The notes: generated by a model from the sequence alone, not told the origin. Positions 1 through 7,254 are shown, numbered from the stretch's first letter. The stretch is 19,612 bases of DNA from CAZOZP01 sp964584325 (GCA_964584325.1 CAZOZP010000060.1:1-19612); one strand, 5' to 3'. Translations and numbers: made by a program.

Positions 1-188
1 CAACCTCCGTCCATTTGGTTTCAACCTCCGTCCACTTCGTTTCAACCTCCGTCCACTTCGTTTCAACCTCCGTCCATTTCGTTTCAACCTCCGTCCATTT
101 GGTTTCAACCTCCGTCCATTTGTCTCCGACATCCAGCCACTTGTCTCCGACATCCGTCCACTTGTCTCCGACATCCAGCCACTATTTG
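1..188. repeat. 21-bp tandem repeat array, nine units
   Basis: Nine head-to-tail 21-bp units begin at 1, 22, 43, 64, 85, 106, 127, 148 and 169. Units 1-5 follow the pattern CAACCTCCGTCCAyTTsGTTT. Unit 6 starts that way but ends in the second type, and units 7-9 are of the CGACATCCrkCCACTTGTCTC type, the last one degenerate. The array touches the left window edge, so it may be longer. Because 21 is divisible by three, the array reads as a repeating seven-residue peptide, but there is no ribosome binding site or recognisable protein, so I read it as a noncoding minisatellite. It ends exactly where the inverted-repeat element starts. Confidence 0.9.
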
Positions 189-221
189 TCTGAACTGTGA
201 TTTGTATGATTTTAATGATTA
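189..221 (+). repeat. Left terminal inverted repeat
   Basis: This 33-nt arm starts TCTGAACTGTGATTT and ends AATGATTA. By hand alignment it pairs with the complement of 497-528 with about three mismatches and one single-base indel. Confidence 0.8.
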
Positions 222-496
222 ACAGGATTTATTGGATAAAATTTTCAAATGTTACAGTTACTAAGATTTCCGCACCTTATGTCGCTGACATCTCGTTGAT
301 TTCAAGTTACTGCCGAATTATCGGAAGGGGGACACAGAGTGCCACCGAGAAGGATCACGAAGTGTCACGGAGGAATGAATACCTTCCCGGGGGGGCTATA
401 GGCTCAGCGACCGTCTCTTTACATGCGCCACGCATCACAATTCTTAACGGCAGTGTTTATTGGTCTTTACTCGAGGATTATGTTATTAAATCAAGC

Positions 497-528
497 TAAT
501 CATTTAATCACAAAAATCACAGTTCAGA
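497..528 (-). repeat. Right terminal inverted repeat
   Basis: This 32-nt arm starts TAATCATT and ends AAATCACAGTTCAGA. It is the inverted partner of 189-221. Confidence 0.8.
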
Positions 529-530
529 TT

Positions 531-570
531 AATTTAACCGCCGTGCTCTCTTTAAGCCGGCGGTTAAAAT
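531..570 (-). terminator. Hairpin downstream of mscL
   Basis: A perfect 10-bp stem (TTAACCGCCG at 534-543, CGGCGGTTAA at 558-567) extends to about 13 bp with one mismatch around a 14-nt loop. It lies 8-44 bases beyond the mscL stop, where a terminator would be expected. On the minus strand the bases after the stem are AT-rich but not a clean U-run, so it may be a weak terminator or a 3'-end-stabilising structure. Confidence 0.5.
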
Positions 571-577
571 CTAATTT

Positions 578-976
578 TTACTTCTTCAGCAAATCTCTGA
601 TTTCTGTTAAAAGTTCCTGATCTTTTGTAGGCGCAGGCGGTGCTGCAGGAGCAGCTTCTTCTTTCTTTCTCAGTTTCGACATAAATTTAACAATCATAAA
701 TACTGAAAGAGCAACCAGAAAGAAATCAATACAGACTGTTATGAATGACCCGTAGCTTATTGCAACTTCCGGGGTCTTTGCAACTTCATCTGCCTGTGCA
801 ATAACTAATTTAAGATCTTTAAAATCAACACCGGCAGAAATCCTTCCTATTACAGGCATAATTAAATCATTAATAAATGATGAAACAACTTTTCCGAAAG
901 CCGCACCCATAATAAATGCAACTGCTATGTCGAGTAAGTTGCCCTTTAATGCAAAAGCTTTAAATTCCTTTAACAT
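578..976 (-). CDS. mscL: Large-conductance mechanosensitive channel MscL
   Basis: MscL forms a homopentameric inner-membrane pore that opens under high membrane tension and releases solutes during hypo-osmotic shock. The 132-residue product is close to the usual family length (136 in E. coli). The N-terminal amphipathic stretch (KEFKAFALKGN) and the TM1 sequence with NLLDIAVAFIMGAAFGKVV (about residues 13-43) are family signatures. A periplasmic loop spans about 44-72 and TM2 about 73-97, followed by the charged KLRKKEE segment. An Ala/Pro linker (about 107-116) leads to a C-terminal helix (about 118-132) expected to form the cytoplasmic bundle. The ATG start has a strong AAGGAGAG ribosome binding site. 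It lies 35 bp behind the secreted-protein gene at 1012-1494 on the same strand, so the two are probably co-transcribed. Confidence 0.97.
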   Translation of the reverse strand: MLKEFKAFALKGNLLDIAVAFIMGAAFGKVVSSFINDLIMPVIGRISAGVDFKDLKLVIAQADEVAKTPEVAISYGSFITVCIDFFLVALSVFMIVKFMSKLRKKEEAAPAAPPAPTKDQELLTEIRDLLKK

Positions 977-1011
977 TTTCTCTCCTTGTTTAAGTTAGTA
1001 ACAAATAAAAG

Positions 1012-1494
1012 TTATCTGTTCCTTTTTGATGCTTTTTTCTTTTTTGATGATTTCTTTATCTTTTTTGTCTCATTTTGTTTTTCCTTTAAAGTAATTTTCT
1101 TGTCTTTTACTTTCCCTTTTAATGCTTTGAATTCATCTGACCCTGGCTTTAAGTTCATATTATGTGCAATAACACCCCAGCCCTTACCTTTATCTTTTTC
1201 CCAATTTTTTACCACTTCAGGGAAAGATTTCCCTGTTGTTTTTGCCATTCCGGCAGCAAGATAGATTTCCCCGGGCTGCATCCCGATAGCTGCAGCTTTA
1301 CGCAATTCCGGTTTTTCGATCCCGAATTCAATACTCATATCAGTATAGAAGGAAGGTATATTTAATTTTGCTGAGGCATTTAATTCTATCAGTTCCTGCT
1401 CAAATACCGAATCATCAAATCCGAATTTTATTTCCTGTGCATATGATATTTGTACAAATAGTGTACAAATAAATAGAACAATTAATGGTTTCAC
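1012..1494 (-). CDS. Secreted protein with GKGWG motif and basic tail, function unknown
   Basis: I do not recognise a named function for this 160-residue protein. A signal peptide covers about residues 1-19 (hydrophobic core, then SYAQ), so it is exported. The central part (about 50-125) contains PGEIYLAAGMAKTTGK, then GKGWGVIAHNMNLKPGS and EFKALKG. From memory this resembles small uncharacterised secreted proteins in which a GKGWGVIAK-like segment precedes an LGIKPGSxEFHALK-like segment. The last 35 residues are strongly basic: I count 16 Lys and 2 Arg, with runs such as KKIKKSSKKKKASKR. Such a tail could bind nucleic acid, anionic polysaccharide or membrane, but that is inference. The start is GTG at 1494, chosen because GGAGA sits 5-6 nt upstream and the signal peptide begins there. 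It leads a probable two-gene unit with mscL. Confidence 0.8.
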   Translation of the reverse strand: MKPLIVLFICTLFVQISYAQEIKFGFDDSVFEQELIELNASAKLNIPSFYTDMSIEFGIEKPELRKAAAIGMQPGEIYLAAGMAKTTGKSFPEVVKNWEKDKGKGWGVIAHNMNLKPGSDEFKALKGKVKDKKITLKEKQNETKKIKKSSKKKKASKRNR

Positions 1495-1663
1495 AAAGTC
1501 TCCGTTTTACTGAACAGCAAAATAATATCTTTGGATTACTTAAGCAAAAACAATTTTCAATTACTTCGGCATAAAATATGAGAGTTTTTTTATTAAATTT
1601 CTTAAATATATCGGATAATCTTCGATTATCTTTTTGTAATCAAAAATCGTTTTAGGAGTAATA
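1495..1663. promoter_or_regulatory. Divergent intergenic region with leader hairpin before FISUMP gene
   Basis: This region separates the minus-strand secreted protein/mscL pair from the plus-strand FISUMP gene and must carry both promoters; I cannot assign boxes securely. A perfect 7-bp hairpin (GATAATC at 1614-1620, loop TTC, GATTATC at 1624-1630) is followed by five Ts (1631-1635). It is terminator-shaped on the plus strand although no plus-strand gene lies upstream. A ribosome binding site, TTAGGAGTAATA, directly precedes the ATG at 1664. Confidence 0.4.
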
Positions 1664-2290
1664 ATGAAAAGACTTAAGTATTTTTTGCTGATAATGGGAA
1701 TCGTAACATTTTCCAATTCGTATGCACAGGAACCTGTAAAATCCGTTGTAATCGGAGCACAGGAATGGATGGTTGAAAATCTTAACGTTGATAAATTCCG
1801 CAACGGAGATCCGATCCCGGAAGCAAAATCCAATGAAGAATGGATAAAAGCAAATCAGGAGAAGCAACCTGCCTGGTGTTATTATGAGAATGCTCCCATG
1901 TACGGACAAAAATACGGTAAGCTTTATAACTGGTATGCTGTTAACGATCCAAGAGGATTAGCACCTGAAGGATGGAGAATTCCTTCAAGAGAAGATTTCG
2001 AAGCTCTCAGAAAATTTGCCGGCAACGATGGTAATAAATTAAAAGCAGTTGGTGTTGGTGCATTCGAAGGAGAAGGAACAGATGAAACCGGATTCTCCGC
2101 AACAATGGGCGGTTACAGAATTAATGAAAGCGCATATTTTGTAATGGTCGATTTTAATGCATTCTTCTGGAGTTCCACTGAATTCGGTGAACTTTTTGCT
2201 CGTTATATGTTTTTATCTGATGATACTCCTCAGATACTTTTAGGTTTCTACGGTAAGGATAACGGATTCAGCGTTCGCTGTATTAAATAA
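1664..2290 (+). CDS. Secreted FISUMP-domain protein
   Basis: This 208-residue exported protein carries a Fibrobacter succinogenes major paralogous (FISUMP) domain, a family common in Fibrobacteres, Chlorobi and Bacteroidetes with no established biochemical role. A signal peptide covers about residues 1-21 (cleavage after SYA). The domain begins with IGAQEWMVENLNV (30-42) and continues with GKLYNWYAVNDPRGLAPEGW (85-104) and RIPSREDFEAL (105-115). It goes on with GFSATMGGYR (143-152) and FWSSTE (168-173) and ends in GFSVRCIK. The conserved Cys pair (C72 and C206) could form a disulfide; this is inference. The domain takes up nearly the whole mature protein, so it is a single-domain version. AGGAG lies 7 nt before the ATG. 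A strong terminator follows directly, so it is probably transcribed alone. A role at the cell surface is plausible but unproven. Confidence 0.9.
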   Translation: MKRLKYFLLIMGIVTFSNSYAQEPVKSVVIGAQEWMVENLNVDKFRNGDPIPEAKSNEEWIKANQEKQPAWCYYENAPMYGQKYGKLYNWYAVNDPRGLAPEGWRIPSREDFEALRKFAGNDGNKLKAVGVGAFEGEGTDETGFSATMGGYRINESAYFVMVDFNAFFWSSTEFGELFARYMFLSDDTPQILLGFYGKDNGFSVRCIK

Positions 2291-2304
2291 TCAGGATTCA
2301 GCTT

Positions 2305-2342
2305 AAAAAAAAAGGATGTATATAATATACATCCTTTTTTTT
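2305..2342. terminator. Bidirectional intrinsic terminator
   Basis: A 9-bp perfect stem (GGATGTATA 2314-2322, loop TAA, TATACATCC 2326-2334) is flanked by nine As (2305-2313) and eight Ts (2335-2342). It has a U-run on both strands, serving the FISUMP gene on the plus strand and tRNA-Leu (possibly the lpxH-PBP1A-tRNA transcript) on the minus strand. Confidence 0.92.
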
Positions 2343-2343
2343 G

Positions 2344-2427
2344 TGCCCGGGAGGGGACTCGAACCCCTACTGGATTGCTCCAACTAGACCCTGAACCTAG
2401 CGCGTCTACCAATTCCGCCACCCGGGC
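2344..2427 (-). tRNA. tRNA-Leu (anticodon CAG)
   Basis: This 84-nt class II tRNA has acceptor arm GCCCGGG/CCCGGGC and discriminator A. The D-arm TGGCGGAATTGGTAGACGC is typical of tRNA-Leu. The anticodon stem CTAGG/TCTAG closes the loop TTCAGGG (anticodon CAG), and a long variable arm and the T-arm GGGGTTCGAGTCCCC follow. CCA is not encoded. It lies 56 bp behind the PBP1A gene on the same strand, and a terminator follows its 3' end at once, so it may be processed from the PBP1A transcript or use its own promoter in the gap. Confidence 0.97.
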
Positions 2428-2483
2428 ATTTTACGGCTCGAAAAATAATCAAATAGCTTTAATTATCAAAGAGATTTATTAAC

Positions 2484-4754
2484 TTATTCATCATTTTCAA
2501 CTGTGGCTTCACGCGATCCGTTATCAGGTTCAGCAATATTGAAAGTTGTATCCCGTCGGATATTATAATCGTTAGGCATATCTTTGAGTTTAATAAGATC
2601 CTTCAGCACTGAACCACCGCATCCGCTTGAATAGAGCCTTGGAACTCCGGAGCCTTTTATGCTTTCCAGACAGAAATCAGCAAATACCACATCTCCGCTT
2701 TCCGGCATTTTAAAATCTTCAATAGGCATTTTCAATGAATCGTAAACCGATTTCATAAAAATTCCCCAAATAGGCAATGCGGCACGCGAACCTTGTCCGT
2801 ATTCACCCGGGAATGAAATTCTCCTGTCATCGAAACCCACCCAGCTTCCTGCTGCTAACTGAGGGGTATAACCAACGAACCAGGCATCGCCGTAGCCCTG
2901 AGTTGTACCGGTTTTCCCTGCTGCAGGTCTGCTTATATAAGACAATACTCTTCTTCCCGTACCTTCCTGAATTACCGATTTCATCATATCAGCCATAATG
3001 AATGCGGTTTCCTCAGAAATTCCTTCCCTTTGTTCATAGTTAAATCGTACGATTGTGTTTCCGTCTTTATCATCAATCTGAAGTATTGAAATCGGTTCGC
3101 TGTAAATACCTTTGTTTGCAATTGTTGCGTATGCCGCAGTTAGTTCAAGCGGCGATATTTCCGATGTACCGAGAGCAATTGCCGGAAAAAGATCCAGTTT
3201 TGATTTAATACCAAGTTTTTTGGCATATGTATCAACCATTTCAAGAGAAACGTGACCTTCTATAATAAGCCTTGCGGCAATAATGTTTTCACTTCGTTTA
3301 AGTGCTTCCCTTAATGTGAGATATCCGCCGGTTTTATGATCAAAATTCGCCGGAGACCATCCGTTATAATTAAATGGCTGATTTATTATCGGGAATGCAG
3401 GATATAGTCCGTTATCTATTGCGGCAGTATATATTATCGGTTTGAAGGATGACCCGGGTTGTCTTTTAATTTGTGCGGCATGGTTAAGTCCTAATCCGTT
3501 CTTCGGGTCACTTCCGCCAACCATAGCTTTAATTTCACCCGTTTTTGCATCAATACAAACAAATCCTGCTTCAAGTCTGGTGATTCGTGCTTTTATACTT
3601 TCGATAAACTTCGGATCGTTTTTCAGTTTATTGTAAACTCTTTTTTTCTCTTCGGAATTGGATGTGGTTTTAAATTCAGGATGTGCCTGTATTTCTTTAT
3701 CAATATATTCATACAGAAGATCCGAATGCGAACTCCATTTCCAGGTACGATCAAATATTTTCTGATATTCACCTATATGCTTGCTGACAGCATCGTTTGC
3801 AAATCTTTGCATTTTTGCATTCAATGAAGTGTAGATTGTTAACCCGTCTTTATAGATGTTAAATTTGTATTTTTCTGATAATTTCGTGAGCTGGCGTCTT
3901 ATATATTCAACAAAATATGGTGCATCCTTGCTTTCAAAACCTTCTTCAATTCGCTTCATATTCACTTTAATCGGCATCGATTTATACCGGTTATAATCAT
4001 CTTCAGAGATAAAATCCTCTTCGTACATATGATAAAGAACAATATTTCTTCTTCTTAAGGCGTTATCATATTTCCTTACCGGGTCGTAGTAAACGCTGGA
4101 TTTTAGTATTGCCACAAGCATTGCCGCTTCAGGAATAGTAAGTTCCTGCACTTTTTTATCGAAATAAACACTTGATGCCATCTCTATACCGTAGGCACCT
4201 CTTCCGAAGTAGGAAATATTGAGATACATTTCCAGTATTTCTTCTTTTGTGTAAGTCTTTTCTATCTGAACAGAGGTTATTGCTTCTCTAACCTTTCTAA
4301 CAGCCACATCAAAAAATGATTCATTTATTGTTCGGAGTTCATATAGGTTTTTACTAAGCTGCTGTGTAAGAGTACTGCCGCCTTCTCTCTTAAAAAGAAA
4401 TACATCCTTGAAAATTGCTTTTACAATACGCTCTATATCAACACCCCAATGGCTGTAGAAACTCTTGTCTTCAGTTGAAATAAGCGCCTGAATAACAGAT
4501 TGCGGAATACTGTCAATATCGGAGCGGACTCTGTTCTCTATAAAAAACTGTCCGATTCTTTCTCCGTCTTCACTGAAAACATTGCTTGCAAGATTAGGTC
4601 TCGGATTATCAAGTTCTTCAAGCGAAGGCAGTTCTGAAAAAACATAATCAATAAAAAAATACAAAGGGATAAGTCCGATAGCAATAAAAGACCAGAAAAC
4701 AATTACCCAGGTCTTTAATTTGTACTTCCCTATTTTTTGATTATTCAAAGGCAT
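2484..4754 (-). CDS. mrcA: Class A penicillin-binding protein (PBP1A-like, glycosyltransferase/transpeptidase)
   Basis: This bifunctional peptidoglycan synthase polymerises lipid II and cross-links stem peptides on the outer face of the inner membrane. Of 756 residues, about 14-36 form one membrane anchor. The GT51 glycosyltransferase domain follows: STEDKSFYSHWGVD with catalytic E95, GGSTLTQQLSKNLY (125-138), EEILEMYLN (171-179) and the GRGAYGIE segment. The transpeptidase domain has the serine motif SSFK (S435-K438), SEN (488-490) and KTGTT (614-618), so both active sites look intact. It is somewhat shorter than E. coli PBP1a (850). The start ATG lies one base after the lpxH stop, with GGGG of the ribosome binding site embedded in the lpxH end. 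This implies translational coupling and joint expression of lipid A and peptidoglycan enzymes. The symbol is by family similarity; mrcA and ponA are used interchangeably. Confidence 0.95.
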   Translation of the reverse strand: MPLNNQKIGKYKLKTWVIVFWSFIAIGLIPLYFFIDYVFSELPSLEELDNPRPNLASNVFSEDGERIGQFFIENRVRSDIDSIPQSVIQALISTEDKSFYSHWGVDIERIVKAIFKDVFLFKREGGSTLTQQLSKNLYELRTINESFFDVAVRKVREAITSVQIEKTYTKEEILEMYLNISYFGRGAYGIEMASSVYFDKKVQELTIPEAAMLVAILKSSVYYDPVRKYDNALRRRNIVLYHMYEEDFISEDDYNRYKSMPIKVNMKRIEEGFESKDAPYFVEYIRRQLTKLSEKYKFNIYKDGLTIYTSLNAKMQRFANDAVSKHIGEYQKIFDRTWKWSSHSDLLYEYIDKEIQAHPEFKTTSNSEEKKRVYNKLKNDPKFIESIKARITRLEAGFVCIDAKTGEIKAMVGGSDPKNGLGLNHAAQIKRQPGSSFKPIIYTAAIDNGLYPAFPIINQPFNYNGWSPANFDHKTGGYLTLREALKRSENIIAARLIIEGHVSLEMVDTYAKKLGIKSKLDLFPAIALGTSEISPLELTAAYATIANKGIYSEPISILQIDDKDGNTIVRFNYEQREGISEETAFIMADMMKSVIQEGTGRRVLSYISRPAAGKTGTTQGYGDAWFVGYTPQLAAGSWVGFDDRRISFPGEYGQGSRAALPIWGIFMKSVYDSLKMPIEDFKMPESGDVVFADFCLESIKGSGVPRLYSSGCGGSVLKDLIKLKDMPNDYNIRRDTTFNIAEPDNGSREATVENDE

Positions 4755-4755
4755 T

Positions 4756-5484
4756 TTAACCCCAATCTATTATTTCAAACTTGTTGTTTTCAAATACTCC
4801 GTAGCAAGGCCCCTCTCCTAACCAAGTACCGAGATTTATATAGTATCCATTTTCAAACTTCTTAAACATCCTCATATGAGTGTGGCCGAATATTACATAA
4901 TCGGCTCCTTTCCCGATTATATCTTCAGAGGCTTCACAAAGTCCGTCTATTTCTCCGTAATCTTTAGCAGCAGTATATTCGCGGCTCTTTCTGCTTGTTG
5001 ATTTAGCAATATAAATTCCCAAATCAGGGTGTATTAGAGAATAAATCGACTGGATAAACTTATTTCTAAGTATTGTTTTAAGAACCAAATATCCGTAATC
5101 ATTTTTTACGAAACCGTCTCCGTGCCCCAAAAAAAACTTTTTACCGTGTATTGTCTCGGTTATAGGTTCAGGTCTAAGTATTATTCCGATTTCTTTTTCA
5201 AAAAAATCTCTGTGCAAAAAATCATGATTGCCTATAAAATATTGAATTTCTGTGCCCGAGCGGCTTAATTCCCATAAGGCATTCAATGTTCTGAAGTTGC
5301 CTTTTTGAATTACCTCTCTATATTCAAACCAGTAGTCAAATAAATCGCCCAGAATATAAAGTTTTTCAGCTTTCCCTTTGATATGATTAAGGAATCCGAC
5401 AAGAAGATTTTCCTTTTTCGCTTCTTTTTCAGGATTCTCGAGTCCCAGATGAACATCAGAAATAAAATAAACCACTTTACCCAT
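4756..5484 (-). CDS. lpxH: UDP-2,3-diacylglucosamine pyrophosphohydrolase LpxH
   Basis: LpxH hydrolyses UDP-2,3-diacylglucosamine to lipid X and UMP, the fourth step of lipid A synthesis, at the inner face of the inner membrane. The 242-residue product shows the full metallophosphoesterase motif set: DVH (10-12), GDLFD (46-50), GNHD (85-88), GHGD (120-123) and GHTH (200-203), which supply the dinuclear metal ligands. Length matches LpxH (240 in E. coli). The FDYWFEY segment after GDLFD is also typical of LpxH, which argues against the diverged LpxG or LpxI routes or a generic phosphoesterase. No strong Shine-Dalgarno is visible before the ATG. It is the first gene of a two-gene unit with the penicillin-binding protein. 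Its presence indicates a lipopolysaccharide-type outer membrane. Confidence 0.92.
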   Translation of the reverse strand: MGKVVYFISDVHLGLENPEKEAKKENLLVGFLNHIKGKAEKLYILGDLFDYWFEYREVIQKGNFRTLNALWELSRSGTEIQYFIGNHDFLHRDFFEKEIGIILRPEPITETIHGKKFFLGHGDGFVKNDYGYLVLKTILRNKFIQSIYSLIHPDLGIYIAKSTSRKSREYTAAKDYGEIDGLCEASEDIIGKGADYVIFGHTHMRMFKKFENGYYINLGTWLGEGPCYGVFENNKFEIIDWG

Positions 5485-5568
5485 AAATCATTTTTTACAC
5501 CGGGTAATTTAATAATAATTTTATCCTAATGAAAAAAAATTAGCCGCCGGTTGATGCAGAGTGATTTT

Positions 5569-7254
5569 TTACTTTTCAGAGGCTTTCTTCATATCGGCAT
5601 AAAGCCAATTTCCCGGATCTGCCGTCACTTGTTTTATCCTCTTTTTACCCAATTCAATCACTTCATTATTTTTATCAATTCGGAATTCTTTTAATTCCTT
5701 AGAACCGTCATCATATTCCAAAAGAAATTCGGCAGTGAACACAAAATTGTTTTTAAGTTCATTTTCAATTTCAAGATAATTCGAATCATCTTTGCGAATA
5801 AGTTTGTATTTGATTTTAAGTTTTTCCGAATAGCCGTAAACCCATTGTCTGAAGAATTCATCAAGGTTCATATTTGAGACTTTTTTACAGACATTCAGGA
5901 AATCTTCGGTAGAAGCTGTTTTATGGTTAAACTGTTTATAATACTCGCGAAGAATTGAGAAGAAAAGGGAATCGCCTGTCTCCCTGCGCAGCATATGAAG
6001 CACCCAGGCGCCTTTCTGATAAATCATTGAAGAAAACAAATCTCCCTTGGGATTATAAAGTCTCCCCTTATGGTTTACTCTCTTGAATTTCTGCATTTCA
6101 ACCGGAAGCTGATCCTTTCCGAAAACATATTCATAATACAAGGCTTCCGAATATGTCGCAAAACCCTCATTAAGCCATATATCTTTCCAGGATTTCGGAG
6201 TAACTGCATTCCCCCACCAACTGTGGGCGAGTTCGTGAATAAGGAGGTCTTCATAAAAATTCAATCCGGAAATATACCTTTCGCCAATACCGGTTATGGT
6301 CTGATTTTCCATTCCTCCAAAATTCCACATAAACATAGCCACTGCATACTTCTCATTCATAAACGGATACTCGCCGAACATCTCCGAAAAAACCCGGATC
6401 ATATCAGGATGTTTTTTGAAATCGGCCCTTACTTCTTCCTCCCTCCCCGGAAAAGCATAGTAAAAAATGTCCAGAGTATCACCTTCCCCGTTTATGTAAT
6501 AGTCTCTTATTATACTGTATTTTGCGGAATAAATGCTGATTAAATATGTGGCAACGGGATTCAGACTCTTCCAGCGATATGTCCGTTTTCTTCCCCGGCT
6601 TGTTATACCTGCCGGCACCCCGTTACTTACAGACACTCTGGATGAATCGTTTGTTATGCTGATATCAAGCAGCGCCTTGTCTGAAGGCATATCGCTGCAA
6701 GGGAACCAGGTGGAAGCATAAATAGGTTCATTAAGAGTATAAACAGTAATATCTTTATTATGCTCGGCAAACGAAAGGGCGGCCATACCTGCTGAAACAG
6801 GACGACCGGAATACTTAATTCTCAGACAGAAAGTATCACGTTCCGGCGGATAAGGAATTATGATTCCGTAGTCGTTTCTTTCATATCTTTTAACTTCAGT
6901 GCCATTCAGACTTATAAATGAAATATTCATATTTTCGTAGAAGTTCAGAAGAATATTTCCATATCCGGAAGATATACCGGTAATAACAGCATCCCCTTTA
7001 ATGAATTTTTTTTCAGGAAATAATTCGATATCCAGATTATAATGCAGAATATCCTGTTTTTCCTGTTCTTCCGGAATATAGCTTTCCAGCATCTTTTTCC
7101 TATCACCTGCAGTAAGGAAGTATTGAATGTATGATTTAACTTCGGGCGGAATGTTTTCCGAAGCATAATATACTAATCCGACAATTATTCCCAGATACAA
7201 AAACGCAGGAAAAAGTGCTGCAATTATTATAAAAAATAATTTCTTCTCTCTCAT
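5569..7254 (-). CDS. Membrane-anchored M1 family aminopeptidase
   Basis: This is a zinc metallopeptidase of the M1 (gluzincin) family, expected to remove N-terminal residues from peptides. The 561-residue protein has an N-terminal membrane segment (about 6-30) with no obvious cleavage site, so the catalytic part probably faces the periplasm on a membrane anchor. A beta-rich N-terminal domain (about 65-250) precedes the catalytic domain. The exopeptidase loop is GGMEN (313-317), a variant of the usual GAMEN. The zinc site is HELAHSWWG (H340, E341, H344) with the third ligand E363 in NEGFATYSE. Y412 is a candidate transition-state tyrosine. It lacks the long C-terminal helical domain of aminopeptidase N, so it is a short form. 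It is divergently transcribed from glgC. No clear ribosome binding site precedes the ATG. Substrate is unknown. Confidence 0.9.
   Translation of the reverse strand: MREKKLFFIIIAALFPAFLYLGIIVGLVYYASENIPPEVKSYIQYFLTAGDRKKMLESYIPEEQEKQDILHYNLDIELFPEKKFIKGDAVITGISSGYGNILLNFYENMNISFISLNGTEVKRYERNDYGIIIPYPPERDTFCLRIKYSGRPVSAGMAALSFAEHNKDITVYTLNEPIYASTWFPCSDMPSDKALLDISITNDSSRVSVSNGVPAGITSRGRKRTYRWKSLNPVATYLISIYSAKYSIIRDYYINGEGDTLDIFYYAFPGREEEVRADFKKHPDMIRVFSEMFGEYPFMNEKYAVAMFMWNFGGMENQTITGIGERYISGLNFYEDLLIHELAHSWWGNAVTPKSWKDIWLNEGFATYSEALYYEYVFGKDQLPVEMQKFKRVNHKGRLYNPKGDLFSSMIYQKGAWVLHMLRRETGDSLFFSILREYYKQFNHKTASTEDFLNVCKKVSNMNLDEFFRQWVYGYSEKLKIKYKLIRKDDSNYLEIENELKNNFVFTAEFLLEYDDGSKELKEFRIDKNNEVIELGKKRIKQVTADPGNWLYADMKKASEK

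Larger units (their letters stand above)
189..528. mobile_element. MITE-like 340-bp segment with terminal inverted repeats
   Basis: This segment is bounded by two imperfect ~32-bp inverted repeats (189-221 and 497-528) and contains no convincing coding sequence. The outer 15 bases of each arm (TCTGAACTGTGATTT and its complement) are perfect, and so are the innermost 8 (TAATCATT). The interior has a short cluster of CACnGAG-like words at 333-372. The layout fits a miniature inverted-repeat transposable element or other non-autonomous dispersed repeat. I see no transposase and no clear target-site duplication, because the left side is tandem repeat and the right side runs into the hairpin behind mscL. 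The alternative is a large transcribed hairpin with no mobility. The inverted repeat is seen directly; mobility is inference. Confidence 0.55.

Noticed and set aside
1..188. Possible CRISPR array
   Set aside because: Units are contiguous with no unique spacers and no cas gene is present.
15..200. 61-residue ORF of repeated VSTSVHF-type heptads
   Set aside because: It exists only because the 21-bp repeat is a multiple of three; it has no ribosome binding site and runs into the inverted repeat.
197..620. Plus-strand ORFs of 100 and 65 residues
   Set aside because: They lie across the inverted-repeat segment and the hairpin, with no ribosome binding site, domain or plausible composition.
1561..1909. 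Minus-strand ORFs of 90 and 85 residues overlapping the FISUMP start
   Set aside because: They oppose the signal peptide and first domain motifs of a clear gene and have no recognisable features.
2344..2427. tRNA-Leu as an integration site
   Set aside because: No integrase, no direct repeat of the tRNA 3' end and only housekeeping genes on either side.
6070..6543. 157-residue plus-strand ORF
   Set aside because: It is antisense to the zinc-site region of the M1 aminopeptidase; no independent support.
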